Assembly (NCBI RefSeq): GCF_002078505.1
Contig: NZ_LUAV01000014.1
Location: forward strand, 126,402-190,401
Direction: 5' to 3'
DNA length: 64,000 bases
DNA from: Ensifer aridi
GTDB taxonomy: Bacteria; Pseudomonadota; Alphaproteobacteria; Rhizobiales; Rhizobiaceae
A model generated the notes under the pieces. The model ran no database searches. It saw nothing but the letters and a program-made list of their open reading frames with translations, and was not told the origin of the DNA. This document shows, in pieces, positions 38,369-48,436 of this stretch (positions are counted from its first letter, which is position 1; every line of letters starts with the position of its first letter). A program made the translations under genes and the position numbers.

Positions 38369-38638
38369 TCAACGATCCAGAACCGCCCGAATGGTCTCCA
38401 TCGCCGTCACGAGACGGCGGGACACCTCGCGATTGACCTCTTCCAGCCGGTTGGCGCGGAACTGGGACTGGTCAAGCTCCTGTGCCAGCCGCGACCGGTC
38501 CTCGTTGACCCGCCGCACCTCGCCTTCGAACTCGCTCACGTCCTTTTCCTTGTCGAAGCGGCCATCGATCGCGATTTCCAGGGACTGAACCGCGCTGCGC
38601 AACTCCTCGATCGCCGCCTTGACCGTCTTTGCCGGCAT
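38369..38638 (-). CDS. DUF4164 coiled-coil protein
   Basis: An 89-residue, highly charged helical protein from MPAKTVKAAIEELRSAVQSL (38638). Heptad-like spacing runs over most of its length (SEFEGEVRRVNEDRSRL, AQELDQSQFRANRLEEV). It lacks a signal peptide. DUF4164 genes regularly precede zapA in rhizobia, so a role in division or FtsZ-ring assembly is plausible but unproven. The upstream frame to 38731 is open but without conserved sequence. Confidence 0.8.
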   Translation of the reverse strand: MPAKTVKAAIEELRSAVQSLEIAIDGRFDKEKDVSEFEGEVRRVNEDRSRLAQELDQSQFRANRLEEVNREVSRRLVTAMETIRAVLDR

Positions 38639-38937
38639 GTCTTCCGATACCTTTCTAGGGAAGCAGCTTCGCTCTGCCCTAAAACAAAGTGCCGGAGCCT
38701 TTGCGCCTTGCCTGAACGCGCCTCGCTCCAAAGCCGAATCGCCGGAACATTCGCCGCTTCGGCCCTTTTCTTTTTAAACCTATTACGCAAGTCTCAACAA
38801 TGCCAAGCGCGACAATGGCCAGCGGAAGCTGTGGATCGTCAATTCCGCCCGCAAACGGCCCCTCGCGCGGTGCCATCCTCGCCGTTTTTGCGGGCCCGGC
38901 AGAGGCGCCGCATTTGGTCGCGGAGGGCCCGTATTTA

Positions 38938-38964
38938 TTGACTCGCGCGGTGCACCTGCTATGT
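38938..38964 (+). promoter_or_regulatory. Candidate tkt promoter
   Basis: TTGACT (38938-38943) and CTATGT (38959-38964) are 15 bases apart, about 70 bases before the tkt start. The rest of the 398-base interval between the DUF4164 start (38638) and tkt shows overlapping frames on both strands but none with family resemblance. Confidence 0.5.
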
Positions 38965-39036
38965 GTCTGCCGCTTCTCACGCGGTCTTTGGAGGATAGAG
39001 ACCGTCCCCTGACCACCGAATTCAAACGGAACAGTC

Positions 39037-41019
39037 ATGATCTCTCGCGAAAAACACGATCGGATGGCGAATGCGATCCGTTTCCTCTCCATGGACGCCG
39101 TCGAGAAGGCAAATTCCGGCCACCCTGGCCTCCCGATGGGCGCCGCCGATATCGCGACGGTGCTCTTCACGCGTTACTTGAGCTTCGACCCCAAGAATCC
39201 CGCCTGGCCGAACCGCGACCGTTTCGTTCTCTCGGCCGGCCACGGCTCGATGCTGCTCTACTCGCTGCTCTACCTGACGGGCTACGACGACATCACCATT
39301 GACGAGATCAAGAACTTCCGCCAACTCGGCTCGCGCACCGCCGGCCACCCGGAATACGGCCACGCCGCCGGCATCGAGACGACCACCGGCCCGCTCGGCC
39401 AGGGCATTGCGAACGCCGTCGGCATGGCGATCGCCGAGCGCAAGCTGCGCGAGGAGTTCGGAGCCGAGCTGATGGAGCACTACACCTATGTGATCGCCGG
39501 CGATGGCTGTCTGATGGAAGGCATCAGCCAGGAGGCGATCGCGCTTGCCGGCCATTTGAAGCTCAACAAACTCATCGTCTTCTGGGACGACAACAACATC
39601 TCGATCGACGGTCCGATCTCGATCGCCGACTCGACCGACCAGCATGCCCGCTTCCGCGCCTGCAAGTGGCACACGATCGCCGTGGACGGCCACGATCCCG
39701 ACGCGATCGCCGCCGCGATCGAGGAGGCCCAGAAATCCGACAAGCCGACCATGATCGCCTGCAAGACCGTGATCGGCTTCGGCGCGCCGAACAAGGCGGG
39801 CACGCACAAGGTTCACGGCTCGCCGCTTGGCGCCGAGGAAATCGCCGCCACCCGCAAGGCGCTCGGCTGGGAAGCAGAAGCCTTCGCCGTCCCCTCCGAC
39901 GTGCTCGACGCCTGGCGCCTCGCCGGCCTTCGCTCCGTCAAGGCGCGCAAGGAATGGGAGGAGCGGCTCGAAGCCACCGAGGCGGAGAAGAAGGCCCAGT
40001 TTATCCGCCGCTTCGCAGGCGATCTCGAAGGCAGCCTCGGCTCGGCGATCAGCGCCTACAAGCAGAAGCTCGCCGAGACCAAGCCTTCGCCGGCGACCCG
40101 CAAGGCCTCCGAGGACGCGCTCGAAGTCATCAACGGCGTGCTTGCCGAGACGATCGGCGGCTCTGCCGACCTGACCGGCTCAAACAACACCAAGACGAGC
40201 CAGACCCATTCAATCACCCCGGACGATTTCTCCGGCCGCTATATTCACTACGGCGTGCGTGAACACGGCATGGCGGCCGCTATGAACGGGATGGCGCTGC
40301 ATGGCGGCCTCATTCCCTATTCCGGCGGCTTCCTGATCTTCTCGGACTATTGCCGTCCGTCGATCCGGCTTGCCGCGCTGATGGGCATCCGCGTCATCCA
40401 CGTTTTGACCCACGATTCCATCGGCCTCGGCGAAGACGGTCCGACCCACCAGCCGGTCGAACACATGGCTGCGCTGCGTGCCATCCCGAACCTCCTGATG
40501 TTCCGCCCGGCGGACGCGACGGAGACCGCGGAATGCTGGCAGCTTGCCCTCGAGAACCGCAAGCGCCCATCCGGCCTCGCGCTCACCCGTCAGAACCTGA
40601 TGGCGATGCGGACGGAATATGAGGAGCAGAACCTCTGCGCCCGCGGCGCCTACGACCTGATCTCGGCAAGCGACGCACAGGTGACGATCTTCGCGACCGG
40701 CTCTGAGGTCGAAATCGCCGTCAAAGCCTGCCAGACGCTGACCGCCAAGGGAATCTCGACGCGCGTCGTCTCGGTGCCCTGCTTCGAGCTCTTCGCCGAG
40801 CAGAGCGAGGATTACCAGCAGGCGATCATCGGCGACTCGCCGGTCAAGATCGCCGTCGAAGCTGGCGTCCGCCAGGGCTGGGATCATTTCATTGGCAGCG
40901 ATGGCACCTTCATTGGCATGTCGAGCTTCGGTGCTTCCGGTCCCTACAAGGATCTTTATAAGCATTTCGGCATTACGCCGGAAGCGGTCGTCGCCGCCGC
41001 GGAAGCCAAACTATCCTGA
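39037..41019 (+). CDS. tkt: Transketolase
   Basis: TPP-dependent enzyme of the pentose phosphate pathway (and of the Calvin cycle where present), moving two-carbon units between sugar phosphates. The 660-residue protein has [20 protein letters not shown] near residue 60, the TPP signature [15 protein letters not shown] near 153 with the following NN, and the catalytic glutamate region [19 protein letters not shown] near 407, then the C-terminal transketolase domain. First in the tkt-gap-pgk set on the plus strand. Confidence 0.96.
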   Translation: MISREKHDRMANAIRFLSMDAVEKANSGHPGLPMGAADIATVLFTRYLSFDPKNPAWPNRDRFVLSAGHGSMLLYSLLYLTGYDDITIDEIKNFRQLGSRTAGHPEYGHAAGIETTTGPLGQGIANAVGMAIAERKLREEFGAELMEHYTYVIAGDGCLMEGISQEAIALAGHLKLNKLIVFWDDNNISIDGPISIADSTDQHARFRACKWHTIAVDGHDPDAIAAAIEEAQKSDKPTMIACKTVIGFGAPNKAGTHKVHGSPLGAEEIAATRKALGWEAEAFAVPSDVLDAWRLAGLRSVKARKEWEERLEATEAEKKAQFIRRFAGDLEGSLGSAISAYKQKLAETKPSPATRKASEDALEVINGVLAETIGGSADLTGSNNTKTSQTHSITPDDFSGRYIHYGVREHGMAAAMNGMALHGGLIPYSGGFLIFSDYCRPSIRLAALMGIRVIHVLTHDSIGLGEDGPTHQPVEHMAALRAIPNLLMFRPADATETAECWQLALENRKRPSGLALTRQNLMAMRTEYEEQNLCARGAYDLISASDAQVTIFATGSEVEIAVKACQTLTAKGISTRVVSVPCFELFAEQSEDYQQAIIGDSPVKIAVEAGVRQGWDHFIGSDGTFIGMSSFGASGPYKDLYKHFGITPEAVVAAAEAKLS

Positions 41020-41026
41020 TCAAGCC

Positions 41027-41055
41027 GGAGGGCGTCCTCGGAAACGCCCTCCTTT
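41027..41055 (+). terminator. Hairpin between tkt and gap, weak terminator
   Basis: GGAGGGCGT (41027-41035) pairs with ACGCCCTCC (41044-41052), followed by only TTT. It probably attenuates rather than stops transcription from tkt into gap. Confidence 0.5.
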
Positions 41056-41088
41056 CCGACCACCCGTTCTGACAGGGAGAGACACGAA

Positions 41089-42099
41089 ATGACAGTGAAA
41101 GTCGCCATCAACGGTTTCGGCCGCATCGGCCGCAACGTTCTCCGCGCCATCGTCGAATCCGGCCGCAAGGACATCGAAGTCGTCGCCATCAACGACCTTG
41201 GTCCGGTCGAGACCAATGCCCACCTCTTGCGCTTCGATTCGATCCACGGCCGCTTCCCGGCCGACGTGAAGGTCGACGGCGACGCGATCGTCATCAACAA
41301 CGGCAAGCCGATCAAGGTGACCGCGATCCGCAACCCGGCCGAACTGCCGCACAAGGAACTCGGCGTCGACATCGCGATGGAGTGCACCGGCATCTTCACC
41401 GCCCGTGACAAGGCAGCCGCTCACCTGGAAGCCGGCGCCAAGCGCGTCATCGTCTCGGCACCGGCCGACGGCGCCGACCTGACCGTCGTCTACGGCGTCA
41501 ACCACGACAAGCTGACGAAAGACCACCTCGTCATCTCCAACGCATCCTGCACGACCAACTGCCTGGTGCCGGTCGCCAAGGTGCTGCACGACGCCATCGG
41601 CATCGACCACGGCATGATGACGACGATCCACTCCTACACCAACGACCAGCCGTCGCTCGACCAGATGCACAAGGATCTCTACCGTGCACGTGCGGCGGCG
41701 CTCTCGATGATCCCGACCTCCACCGGTGCTGCCAAGGCCGTCGGCCTCGTGCTGCCGGAGCTCAAGGGCAAGCTCGACGGTGTCTCCGTGCGCGTGCCGA
41801 CCCCGAACGTCTCGGTGGTCGACCTCAAGTTCGTCGCCAAGCGCGAGACTACCAAGGAAGAGGTCAACGCGGCCATCAAGGCTGCCGCCGACGGTCCGCT
41901 CAAGGGCATTCTCGGCTATACGCTGCAGCCGAACGTCTCGGTCGACTTCAACCATGACCCGCATTCCTCGATCTTCCACATGGACCAGACCAAGGTGATG
42001 GAAGGCAAGTTCGTGTCGATCCTGTCCTGGTACGACAACGAATGGGGCTTCTCGAACCGCATGGCGGACACGGCGGTCGCACTCGGCAAGCTCCTCTAA
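41089..42099 (+). CDS. gap: Glyceraldehyde-3-phosphate dehydrogenase, type I
   Basis: Oxidises glyceraldehyde-3-phosphate to 1,3-bisphosphoglycerate. The 336-residue enzyme begins [20 protein letters not shown]. It carries the catalytic cysteine in [10 protein letters not shown] near residue 154 and the catalytic histidine in [11 protein letters not shown] near 181. The coenzyme loop reads [19 protein letters not shown], the INDLG variety common in alphaproteobacteria. GGGAGA lies before the ATG. Located between tkt and the DUF1089 remnant and pgk. Confidence 0.97.
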   Translation: MTVKVAINGFGRIGRNVLRAIVESGRKDIEVVAINDLGPVETNAHLLRFDSIHGRFPADVKVDGDAIVINNGKPIKVTAIRNPAELPHKELGVDIAMECTGIFTARDKAAAHLEAGAKRVIVSAPADGADLTVVYGVNHDKLTKDHLVISNASCTTNCLVPVAKVLHDAIGIDHGMMTTIHSYTNDQPSLDQMHKDLYRARAAALSMIPTSTGAAKAVGLVLPELKGKLDGVSVRVPTPNVSVVDLKFVAKRETTKEEVNAAIKAAADGPLKGILGYTLQPNVSVDFNHDPHSSIFHMDQTKVMEGKFVSILSWYDNEWGFSNRMADTAVALGKLL

Positions 42100-42104
42100 G
42101 ACCG

Positions 42105-42694
42105 ATGTTTCGGGCCCTTTCCTCAACGACGGTGCGATGGCGCCCGCTCGAAGGGGAAGGGCTCGAACATCTGACGGTCAGACCGTTGAATGCATCTGTT
42201 GGCGCGGCGATCCGCGCCGAAAGCGTTCTTATCGGCGAGCGTGGCGGCCTGGCCTATGGCGTCCGCTACCGCATCGACTGCGACGCCGGCTGGCGCGTCT
42301 TTTCCTTTCTCAGAGAAACAACCGCGGGACAGAGGCTTCACCTCCTCTCCGACGGGCACGGCCACTGGCGCAAAAGCGACGGAACGGCCCTGCCGGAGTT
42401 CGATGGTTGCATCGACGTCGATCTCGCCGGCACGCCTTTCACCAATACGCTTCCGATCCGCCGCCTCAGCCTCACCCGGCAATCCGGAACCGCCAGGCTC
42501 AAGATGCTCTACGTCCCTTCGACAGCTTCGAGCCCACGGTCGACGGTCAGCATTACACCTGCCTCAAGGACGGCAAGCTCTATCGCTACGAGGCGGAAGA
42601 CCGGAGCTTCACGGCCGACCTGCCGGTGGACGCGGACGGCCTCGTCATCGACTACCCTACCCTCTTCCAGAGACTATCACCGGAGACTATCTGA
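42105..42694 (+). pseudogene. Putative glycolipid-binding (DUF1089) gene, broken by a one-base frameshift
   Basis: The frame from 42105 (MFRALSSTTVRWRPLEGEG) reads as a DUF1089 protein to KMLYVP near 42517. It then loses similarity, and the neighbouring frame resumes with [16 protein letters not shown] through FQRL to a stop at 42692-42694. Total length is 590 bases, one short of a 196-codon gene, and the switch is at the run CCC of GTCCCTTCGAC (42513-42522), where one missing base (GTCCCNTTC) would restore the reading frame. The stop overlaps the pgk start, so the intact gene would be coupled to pgk. Either a real recent mutation or a base-calling error in a C run; function of the family is only putative. 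Confidence 0.8.
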
Positions 42695-43893
42695 TGACTT
42701 TCAAGACTCTCGACGATCTGACCGATATCGCCGGAAAGCGCGTGCTCGTGCGCGTCGACCTCAACGTGCCGGTCAAGGACGGTCAGGTGACCGACACCAC
42801 GCGCATCGAGCGTGTGGCGCCGACCATCCGCGAGCTCTCCGAAAAGGGTGCCAAGGTCATCCTGCTCGCTCATTTCGGCCGCCCGAAGGGCGAACCCGTT
42901 GCCGACATGTCGCTGAAGGCGATCGCCCCCGCCGTCGAGGAGATCCTCGACCAGCGCGTCTATTTCGCGGCCGACTGCATCGGCGACAAGGCCGCCAACG
43001 CGATTGCCGAGCTCAACGACGGCGATGTGCTGCTCCTGGAAAACACCCGTTTCCACAAGGGCGAGGAGAAGAACGATCCCGCCTTCGTCACGGCGCTCGC
43101 CGCCAATGGCGACATCTATGTCAATGACGCCTTCTCGGCCGCCCATCGCGCCCATGCATCGACAGAGGGCCTGGCACATCACCTCCCCGCCTTTGCCGGC
43201 CGCACCATGCAGGCGGAGCTCGAGGCGCTGGAAAAGGGTCTCGGCAATCCGAAGCGTCCGGTCGTCGCGATCGTCGGCGGTGCGAAGGTCTCGACCAAGA
43301 TCGACCTACTGCAGAACCTCGTGAAGAAGGTCGACGCCCTCGTCATCGGCGGCGGCATGGCCAACACCTTCATTGCGGCACAGGGAATTAATGTCGGCAA
43401 GTCGCTCTGCGAGCATGAGCTTGCGGAAACCGCCAAGTCGATCCTCGCATCGGCGTCGACCGCCGGATGCGCGATCGTGCTGCCGGAAGATGGCGTCGTC
43501 GCCCGCGAGTTCAAGGCGGGCGCCGACAATGAGGTGGTCGATATCAAGGCGATCCCCGCCGACGCCATGGTGCTAGACGTCGGCCCGAAGTCGATCGATG
43601 CCATCAATGAATGGATCTCGCGTGCCGAGACCCTCGTCTGGAACGGCCCGCTCGGCGCCTTCGAAATCGCGCCCTTCGACAAGGCGACGGTGGCCGCCGC
43701 CAAGCATGCGGCTTCGCGCACGAGGGCAGGTGCGCTCGTCTCCGTCGCCGGCGGCGGCGATACTGTTGCCGCACTCAACCACGCCGAGGTCGCCGAGGAT
43801 TTCACCTATGTCTCGACCGCCGGCGGCGCCTTCCTTGAGTGGATGGAAGGCAAGCCGCTGCCGGGCGTCGATATTCTTCATCAACGGAAGTAA
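42694..43893 (+). CDS. pgk: Phosphoglycerate kinase
   Basis: Transfers phosphate between 1,3-bisphosphoglycerate and ADP. The 399-residue enzyme starts [20 protein letters not shown], with [20 protein letters not shown] near residue 20-38, [10 protein letters not shown] near 60, the hinge [20 protein letters not shown] and the C-terminal nucleotide site [11 protein letters not shown]. Its ATG shares a base with the stop of the DUF1089 gene. With a frameshift upstream, ribosomes would terminate earlier or later than normal, which could change the coupling. Confidence 0.96.
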   Translation: MTFKTLDDLTDIAGKRVLVRVDLNVPVKDGQVTDTTRIERVAPTIRELSEKGAKVILLAHFGRPKGEPVADMSLKAIAPAVEEILDQRVYFAADCIGDKAANAIAELNDGDVLLLENTRFHKGEEKNDPAFVTALAANGDIYVNDAFSAAHRAHASTEGLAHHLPAFAGRTMQAELEALEKGLGNPKRPVVAIVGGAKVSTKIDLLQNLVKKVDALVIGGGMANTFIAAQGINVGKSLCEHELAETAKSILASASTAGCAIVLPEDGVVAREFKAGADNEVVDIKAIPADAMVLDVGPKSIDAINEWISRAETLVWNGPLGAFEIAPFDKATVAAAKHAASRTRAGALVSVAGGGDTVAALNHAEVAEDFTYVSTAGGAFLEWMEGKPLPGVDILHQRK

Positions 43894-43901
43894 TGCTTCA
43901 G

Positions 43902-43940
43902 CCTCCCGGCCCGGGCAAATCGATGAGCCGGGCCGGGAGG
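43902..43940. other. Strong stem-loop after pgk
   Basis: CCTCCCGGCCCGG (43902-43914) and CCGGGCCGGGAGG (43928-43940) form a perfect 13-bp stem, nine bases after the pgk stop. There is no T run, so it may protect the 3' end or act with Rho. A second, AT-rich inverted repeat (AAACGATT/AATCGTTT) follows at about 43964-43990. The remaining bases to fba (44138) show no gene. Confidence 0.6.
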
Positions 43941-44137
43941 CGAAAAATAATTCTGACATTTCAAACGATTAAAATTATTTAAATCGTTTTAGCCCCTTTT
44001 ACTGCCATTTTCCCGCACATTATCTTCTGTTATCGCGCCTTTGTTCCTCCGGCGCGCAAGACGTTTCTCGCGCCTCGGATCAGGCTGTTTCATTCGCTGC
44101 TCCGCTGGTTTTCGGCGCTGTGTGTAGGGAGAAAAAG

Positions 44138-45163
44138 ATGAGCGAAAGACTGGAAGATATCGCGGTTGCCATGGTTGCCAACGGCCGGGGCCTGCTCGCT
44201 GCCGACGAGTCGACCGCAACGATCAAGAAGCGCTTCGACAGCATCGGGCTGGAGTCCACCGAAACTTCGCGCCGCGACTATCGAGAGATGCTGCTGCGCT
44301 CGGACGAGGCGATGCGCGAATACATCTCCGGCGTCATCCTCTACGAGGAAACCCTGTTCCAGAAGGCGGCCGACGGGACGCCGCTCGCCGATATCATCCG
44401 CAGGTCGGACTCGATTCCTGGCATCAAGGTCGACACCGGTGCCAAGCCGATGGCCCATTTCCCGAACGAGACGATCACCGAAGGGCTCGACGGACTCGCG
44501 GCCCGTCTCGCCAAGTACTACGAGGCCGGCGCTCGCTTCGCCAAATGGCGCGGCGTCATCGCCATCTCCGGCTCCCTTCCGACCTGGGGCGCGATCAAGG
44601 CCAATGCCCATGCGCTCGCCCGCTATGCCGCTCTCTGCCAGGAAGCGAAGATCGTGCCCATTGTCGAGCCAGAGGTGCTGATGGACGGCGCGCCTGGGGA
44701 TCATTCGATCGAACGCTCGGAAGAAGTCACCGAATGGGTGCTGCGCACCGTCTTCGAGGAGCTCGGCGATGCGCGGGTCAAGCTCGAGGGCATGATCCTG
44801 AAGCCGAGCATGGTCATCGACGGCAAGAAGGCGCGCACGGCCTCGGTCGAGGAAGTCGCGGAGCGCACCGTCAGGGTGCTGAAGCGCACCGTCCCGGCAG
44901 CCGTCCCCGGCATCGCCTTCCTCTCCGGCGGCCAGTCGACGGAGGAAGCCACCGCTCATCTCTCGGCGATGAACACGGCGCACGACCTGCCCTGGAAGCT
45001 CACCTTCTCCTATGGCCGCGCCCTGCAGCAGGAGGCGCTCAACGCGTGGAAGGGCAACGCGGAAAATGTCGCCGCCGGCCAGCGCGCCTTCACGCACCGC
45101 GCCAAGATGTGCAGCCTCGCCGCCAAGGGAAGCTGGAAGAAGGATCTCGAAAAGGCCGCCTGA
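44138..45163 (+). CDS. Class I fructose-bisphosphate aldolase
   Basis: Cleaves fructose-1,6-bisphosphate into triose phosphates through a Schiff base. From MSERLEDIAVAMVANGRGLL (44138, with GGGAG before it) the protein is 341 residues. The Schiff-base lysine is in LEGMILKPSMVIDG near residue 226, with AADESTATIKKRFDSIG, FAKWRGVIAI and FLSGGQSTEEATAHL as further eukaryote-like class I motifs. Most bacteria use class II aldolase; class I is the usual rhizobial form beside pgk. Confidence 0.94.
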   Translation: MSERLEDIAVAMVANGRGLLAADESTATIKKRFDSIGLESTETSRRDYREMLLRSDEAMREYISGVILYEETLFQKAADGTPLADIIRRSDSIPGIKVDTGAKPMAHFPNETITEGLDGLAARLAKYYEAGARFAKWRGVIAISGSLPTWGAIKANAHALARYAALCQEAKIVPIVEPEVLMDGAPGDHSIERSEEVTEWVLRTVFEELGDARVKLEGMILKPSMVIDGKKARTASVEEVAERTVRVLKRTVPAAVPGIAFLSGGQSTEEATAHLSAMNTAHDLPWKLTFSYGRALQQEALNAWKGNAENVAAGQRAFTHRAKMCSLAAKGSWKKDLEKAA

Positions 45164-45193
45164 GCGGCCCAAAGTTAAAGGGGAGCGAGGAGA

Positions 45194-45234
45194 GAATGCC
45201 CGGCGGCAGCAATGTCGCCGGGCATTCTATTTTT
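45194..45234 (+). terminator. Rho-independent terminator of the aldolase gene
   Basis: GAATGCCCGGCG and CGCCGGGCATTC are exact complements around a ten-base loop, followed by TATTTTTG. It closes the tkt-to-aldolase cluster. Confidence 0.85.
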
Positions 45235-45331
45235 GCCAACACTTTTAATTGTCAGGGGGACAAGTTCGCCGTTCCGGTCGGCCCGGCAGGGCCTCTAAAT
45301 CTGTGCCATCTCCGATTGACCAGAGGCTCCC

Positions 45332-46249
45332 ATGAACACCGTCTCCTTTGTCACCGTCGACGTCTTCACTTCCAAGCGTTTTGCCGGCAACCAGCTCGCC
45401 GTCATCCCTGACGCGCGGGGATTGAGCGACGATGAGATGCAGGCGATCGCCACCGAATTCGGTTATTCCGAAGTCACTTTCGTCCTGCCGCCTGAAAATC
45501 CTGGAAACACTGCGCGCGTGCGCATCTTCACGCCGACAATCGAGGTGCCTTTCGCCGGTCATCCGAATGTCGGCACCGCCTTCGTGCTCGGCCGGCAGAA
45601 GGAAGTCTTCGGGCGGGAGTTGGGCGACGCACTGCGGTTTGAGGAAAGAGCCGGCCTGGTCGAGGTAGCCCTCCACCGCAACGATGGCATCGTCACGGGT
45701 GCGCGGATCGTCGCCCCACAAGCACTTGCCGTCGGTCCTGCCATCGATGCGACGGCGATTGCCACCTGCGCTTCGCTCCGCCCGGGCGATCTTGCTGACC
45801 AGACCCACGTGCCCGTGCGCGTCTCCGTCGGTCTCCCCTTCGCCGTCGCGGAGGTGAGGGACGTCGATATTCTCTCGAAAGCGCGCCCGAACGTCACGGC
45901 CTTCGAAGAGGCGAATGCCCGTTATCCGCTTGCCGAAGACAGCTTCAGCCTGTTTCTCTATGCCCGCACGCCCGGGCAACCGTGGCAGATCAGGGCGCGC
46001 ATGTTCGCGCCGCTCGACAACGTCATGGAGGATCCGGCAACCGGCAGCGCTTCCGCCGCGCTCGGTGCCTATCTCGTGTCGCAGCTTCCCGAGGCCGACG
46101 CGGAAATCGACCTCGTCATCGAGCAGGGCGTGGAGATGGGGCGCCGCAGCCTCATTGCCGTCAACGTCAGCAAGACGAACGGCTCAGTCCGTAAAGTCAG
46201 CATCTCGGGCGACTGCGTGACTGCGATGCGGGGCGAGATCGAGCTCTGA
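45332..46249 (+). CDS. PhzF family isomerase/epimerase
   Basis: A 305-residue PhzF-type protein. Family signatures are FVTVDVFTSKRFAGNQLAVIPD at the start, FGYSEVTFVLPP with the conserved catalytic glutamate near residue 46, VPFAGHPNVGTAFVL near 73 and EDPATGSASAALGAYL near 232. PhzF converts dihydrohydroxyanthranilate in phenazine synthesis, but most homologs lack that pathway and have unknown substrates; no phenazine genes are nearby. AGAGG precedes the ATG. RIME1 copy 4 begins eight bases after its stop. Confidence 0.85.
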   Translation: MNTVSFVTVDVFTSKRFAGNQLAVIPDARGLSDDEMQAIATEFGYSEVTFVLPPENPGNTARVRIFTPTIEVPFAGHPNVGTAFVLGRQKEVFGRELGDALRFEERAGLVEVALHRNDGIVTGARIVAPQALAVGPAIDATAIATCASLRPGDLADQTHVPVRVSVGLPFAVAEVRDVDILSKARPNVTAFEEANARYPLAEDSFSLFLYARTPGQPWQIRARMFAPLDNVMEDPATGSASAALGAYLVSQLPEADAEIDLVIEQGVEMGRRSLIAVNVSKTNGSVRKVSISGDCVTAMRGEIEL

Positions 46250-46256
46250 GCGGCTT

Positions 46257-46359
46257 GCAGCGCCGCGCGTCTTACCAGACGCGCAAAGGTCGCTGTAGCA
46301 CTTTGAATTACTGCATGTTCTCACCCTTGAATCAGCTAGGATTTAAAGGAACATGCAGT
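46257..46359 (+). repeat. RIME1-type mosaic repeat, copy 4
   Basis: The same two-palindrome unit as at 2541-2646, in the same orientation: CAGCGCCGCGCGTC/GACGCGCAAAGG and CTGCATGTTC...GGAACATGCAG. It fills the gap between the convergent stops of the PhzF gene and the adenylate cyclase gene. Confidence 0.85.
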
Positions 46360-46370
46360 AGCCGATTGCG

Positions 46371-48257
46371 TCAGCGCGTACCGCCGTCTCCAAGCGCGTC
46401 GAGGAGCGCGCGGAAGCGAGGATGATCGCGAATGGCGTCCAGGTCGGCGTCCTGGTTGAACCATAGGAGGTGGTAGCTGGAGCTCTGCGGCACCACGATC
46501 TCGAGCAGGTCCAGCGCCCGCTCGCTCTCGCCAAGCAACGAATAGACGCAGGCCGCGTTGTACTGCGCGACCACGTCGTCCGGGTCGATCGCCAACGCGC
46601 GAGCGACCCACTCCTTGGCGCGCTCGACTTCGCCCAAATGCGCAAGCGCCAATGCACCGCGATGGGCCGGGCTGGCATTCTCGGGATGCCGTTCCAGCGC
46701 CCTTTGCGCCCGCTCGATACCGATCCGCGCCCAGCGCCGGCGCTCGGCGTCCATGCCGAGTGAGAAATAACAACCCATCAGGTGCATTGGCGAAAAATAG
46801 TCATCCGGCCGGATCTCGGCCGCCCGCTCGAAGAATCCGATCGCCTCCTGGAACCGCCCCTGCGCAAACAGAAAGCGGCCATAGTACAAGTTCGCCTCAT
46901 AGAGCGAAGGATCGAGCGCTAAGGCCTGGCGGAATTCGCGGCCGGCCTCCTCCGTTTGCCCCTCGTGATTCAATGCCAGTCCGCGTGAGGCATGCGCTTC
47001 CGCCAAATTTGGATCGAGGGCCAGCGCTCGCGCACTCATCTCGAGAATGCTCTCGAGCGGAAAGTCCTTTTCGTGCCAGTCCCTGATCGCGCATTCGCAT
47101 TCGGCTATGCCGGCATAGGCACGGGCATAGTTCGGGTCGAGTTCGACGGCCTTGAGGAACATCCGGCGCGCAAGCAGCAGGTAGGACCGGGTCCAGGTAC
47201 GCGAGAACTGCCGGCCCCGGAGATAGTAGGTATAAGCCTCGACCGAGGTGGTCGGATCGCTCTCGATCGCCTTCTTCTCCCCCGGTAAGAGCTTTATCTT
47301 GAGCTGGTCGACGATCGCATGGGTGATCTCGTCCTGTATCGCGAAGATATCGGTCAGATCGCGATCGTACCGGTCGGCCCAGAGATGGCCGCCGGTTTGG
47401 GCGTCGATGAGCTGGCCGGTGATGCGCACACGCTCGCCCACCTTGCGCACACTGCCTTCAAGTATGAAGCGGACGCCGAGTTCATGGGCGGCCTGCTTCA
47501 CCTTCACCGCCCTGCCTTTGTAGGTGAAGACGGTGTTGCGGGCCACGACATGCAAGCGCGAAATCTTCGACAGATCGGTGATGATGTCCTCGGTGATGCC
47601 GTCGGAGAAATACTCCTGTTCCGGATCCTGGCTCATATTGGTGAAGGGTAGCACGGCGATCGACAATTCGTAGCCGCGGTCGACGCTGACATCAGACGGT
47701 TCCGCATGTTTCGAGACCGAGTCGTCGCCGAGGGATACCGTATAGACGCGAATGGTCGACGCGATGTTCTTCAGACTGTACTCGCCCTTGTCGATGAAAC
47801 CGACATCGAGCCTCGAGCCGACGTGATCGCGCACCGAGGCGGAAACCGCAATCCCGGAAGGATCGGCGAGCCCTTCGAGCCGCGCGGCGACGTTGACGCC
47901 GTCGCCGAAGATGTCGCCGTCCTCGACGATCACGTCGCCGAGGTGAATGCCGATCCTCAGTTCGATATACCGGCTCCTCGGCAGGCCTTCGTTGCGGGCG
48001 AGCATGCCGCGCTGGATCGCGGCCGCACAGGCAACGGCGTTCACAACGCTTGAAAACTCGACGAGCATGCTGTCGCCGGCGAGTTTGACGATGCGTCCCT
48101 TGTGTTCGGCGATCTTTGGCTCCAAGAGCTCGCGGCGATGCCGCTTCAGCGCCGCCAAGGTCCCAGCCTCGTCCGTCCCCATGAGGCGGCTGTAACCCAC
48201 GACATCGGCAGCGAGAATGGCGGTGAGGCGGCGTTCCAAGAAACCCTCGATTTTCAT
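46371..48257 (-). CDS. Class III adenylate/guanylate cyclase with TolB-like and TPR domains
   Basis: From MKIEGFLERRLTAILAADVV (48257) the protein is 628 residues. The N-terminal cyclase homology domain (about 10-170) has the metal aspartate in ILAADVVGYSRLMG, the second in LAGDSMLVEF, and GDGVNVAARLEGLADPSGIAVS. It is followed by an FlgO/TolB-like region (SIAVLPFTNMSQDPEQEYFSD) around 200-330 and then tetratricopeptide repeats (about 370-628). This architecture is widespread in Sinorhizobium, which has many class III cyclases. Soluble by prediction. Whether it makes cAMP and what it senses is unknown. Confidence 0.9.
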   Translation of the reverse strand: MKIEGFLERRLTAILAADVVGYSRLMGTDEAGTLAALKRHRRELLEPKIAEHKGRIVKLAGDSMLVEFSSVVNAVACAAAIQRGMLARNEGLPRSRYIELRIGIHLGDVIVEDGDIFGDGVNVAARLEGLADPSGIAVSASVRDHVGSRLDVGFIDKGEYSLKNIASTIRVYTVSLGDDSVSKHAEPSDVSVDRGYELSIAVLPFTNMSQDPEQEYFSDGITEDIITDLSKISRLHVVARNTVFTYKGRAVKVKQAAHELGVRFILEGSVRKVGERVRITGQLIDAQTGGHLWADRYDRDLTDIFAIQDEITHAIVDQLKIKLLPGEKKAIESDPTTSVEAYTYYLRGRQFSRTWTRSYLLLARRMFLKAVELDPNYARAYAGIAECECAIRDWHEKDFPLESILEMSARALALDPNLAEAHASRGLALNHEGQTEEAGREFRQALALDPSLYEANLYYGRFLFAQGRFQEAIGFFERAAEIRPDDYFSPMHLMGCYFSLGMDAERRRWARIGIERAQRALERHPENASPAHRGALALAHLGEVERAKEWVARALAIDPDDVVAQYNAACVYSLLGESERALDLLEIVVPQSSSYHLLWFNQDADLDAIRDHPRFRALLDALGDGGTR

Positions 48258-48436
48258 CTTGTGGCCGAGCACGGCAATTTAACCTTTTCCTGTCGACATG
48301 TCGTGCGGAGACTTCAGCACCGTGGATGCAAACATAGCCGTGCCTCACGGAGTGCGCTGTTTCGAAAGGAACCCGACGGAACGCGATAGCGGAAAAAGGA
48401 AGGCGCGAAGCGGCTTCCATCTGCAGTAGTAGACTG

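Noticed and set aside
39022..39816. 264-codon frame opposite tkt
   Set aside because: Complement of transketolase; composition and lack of family features mark it as a shadow.
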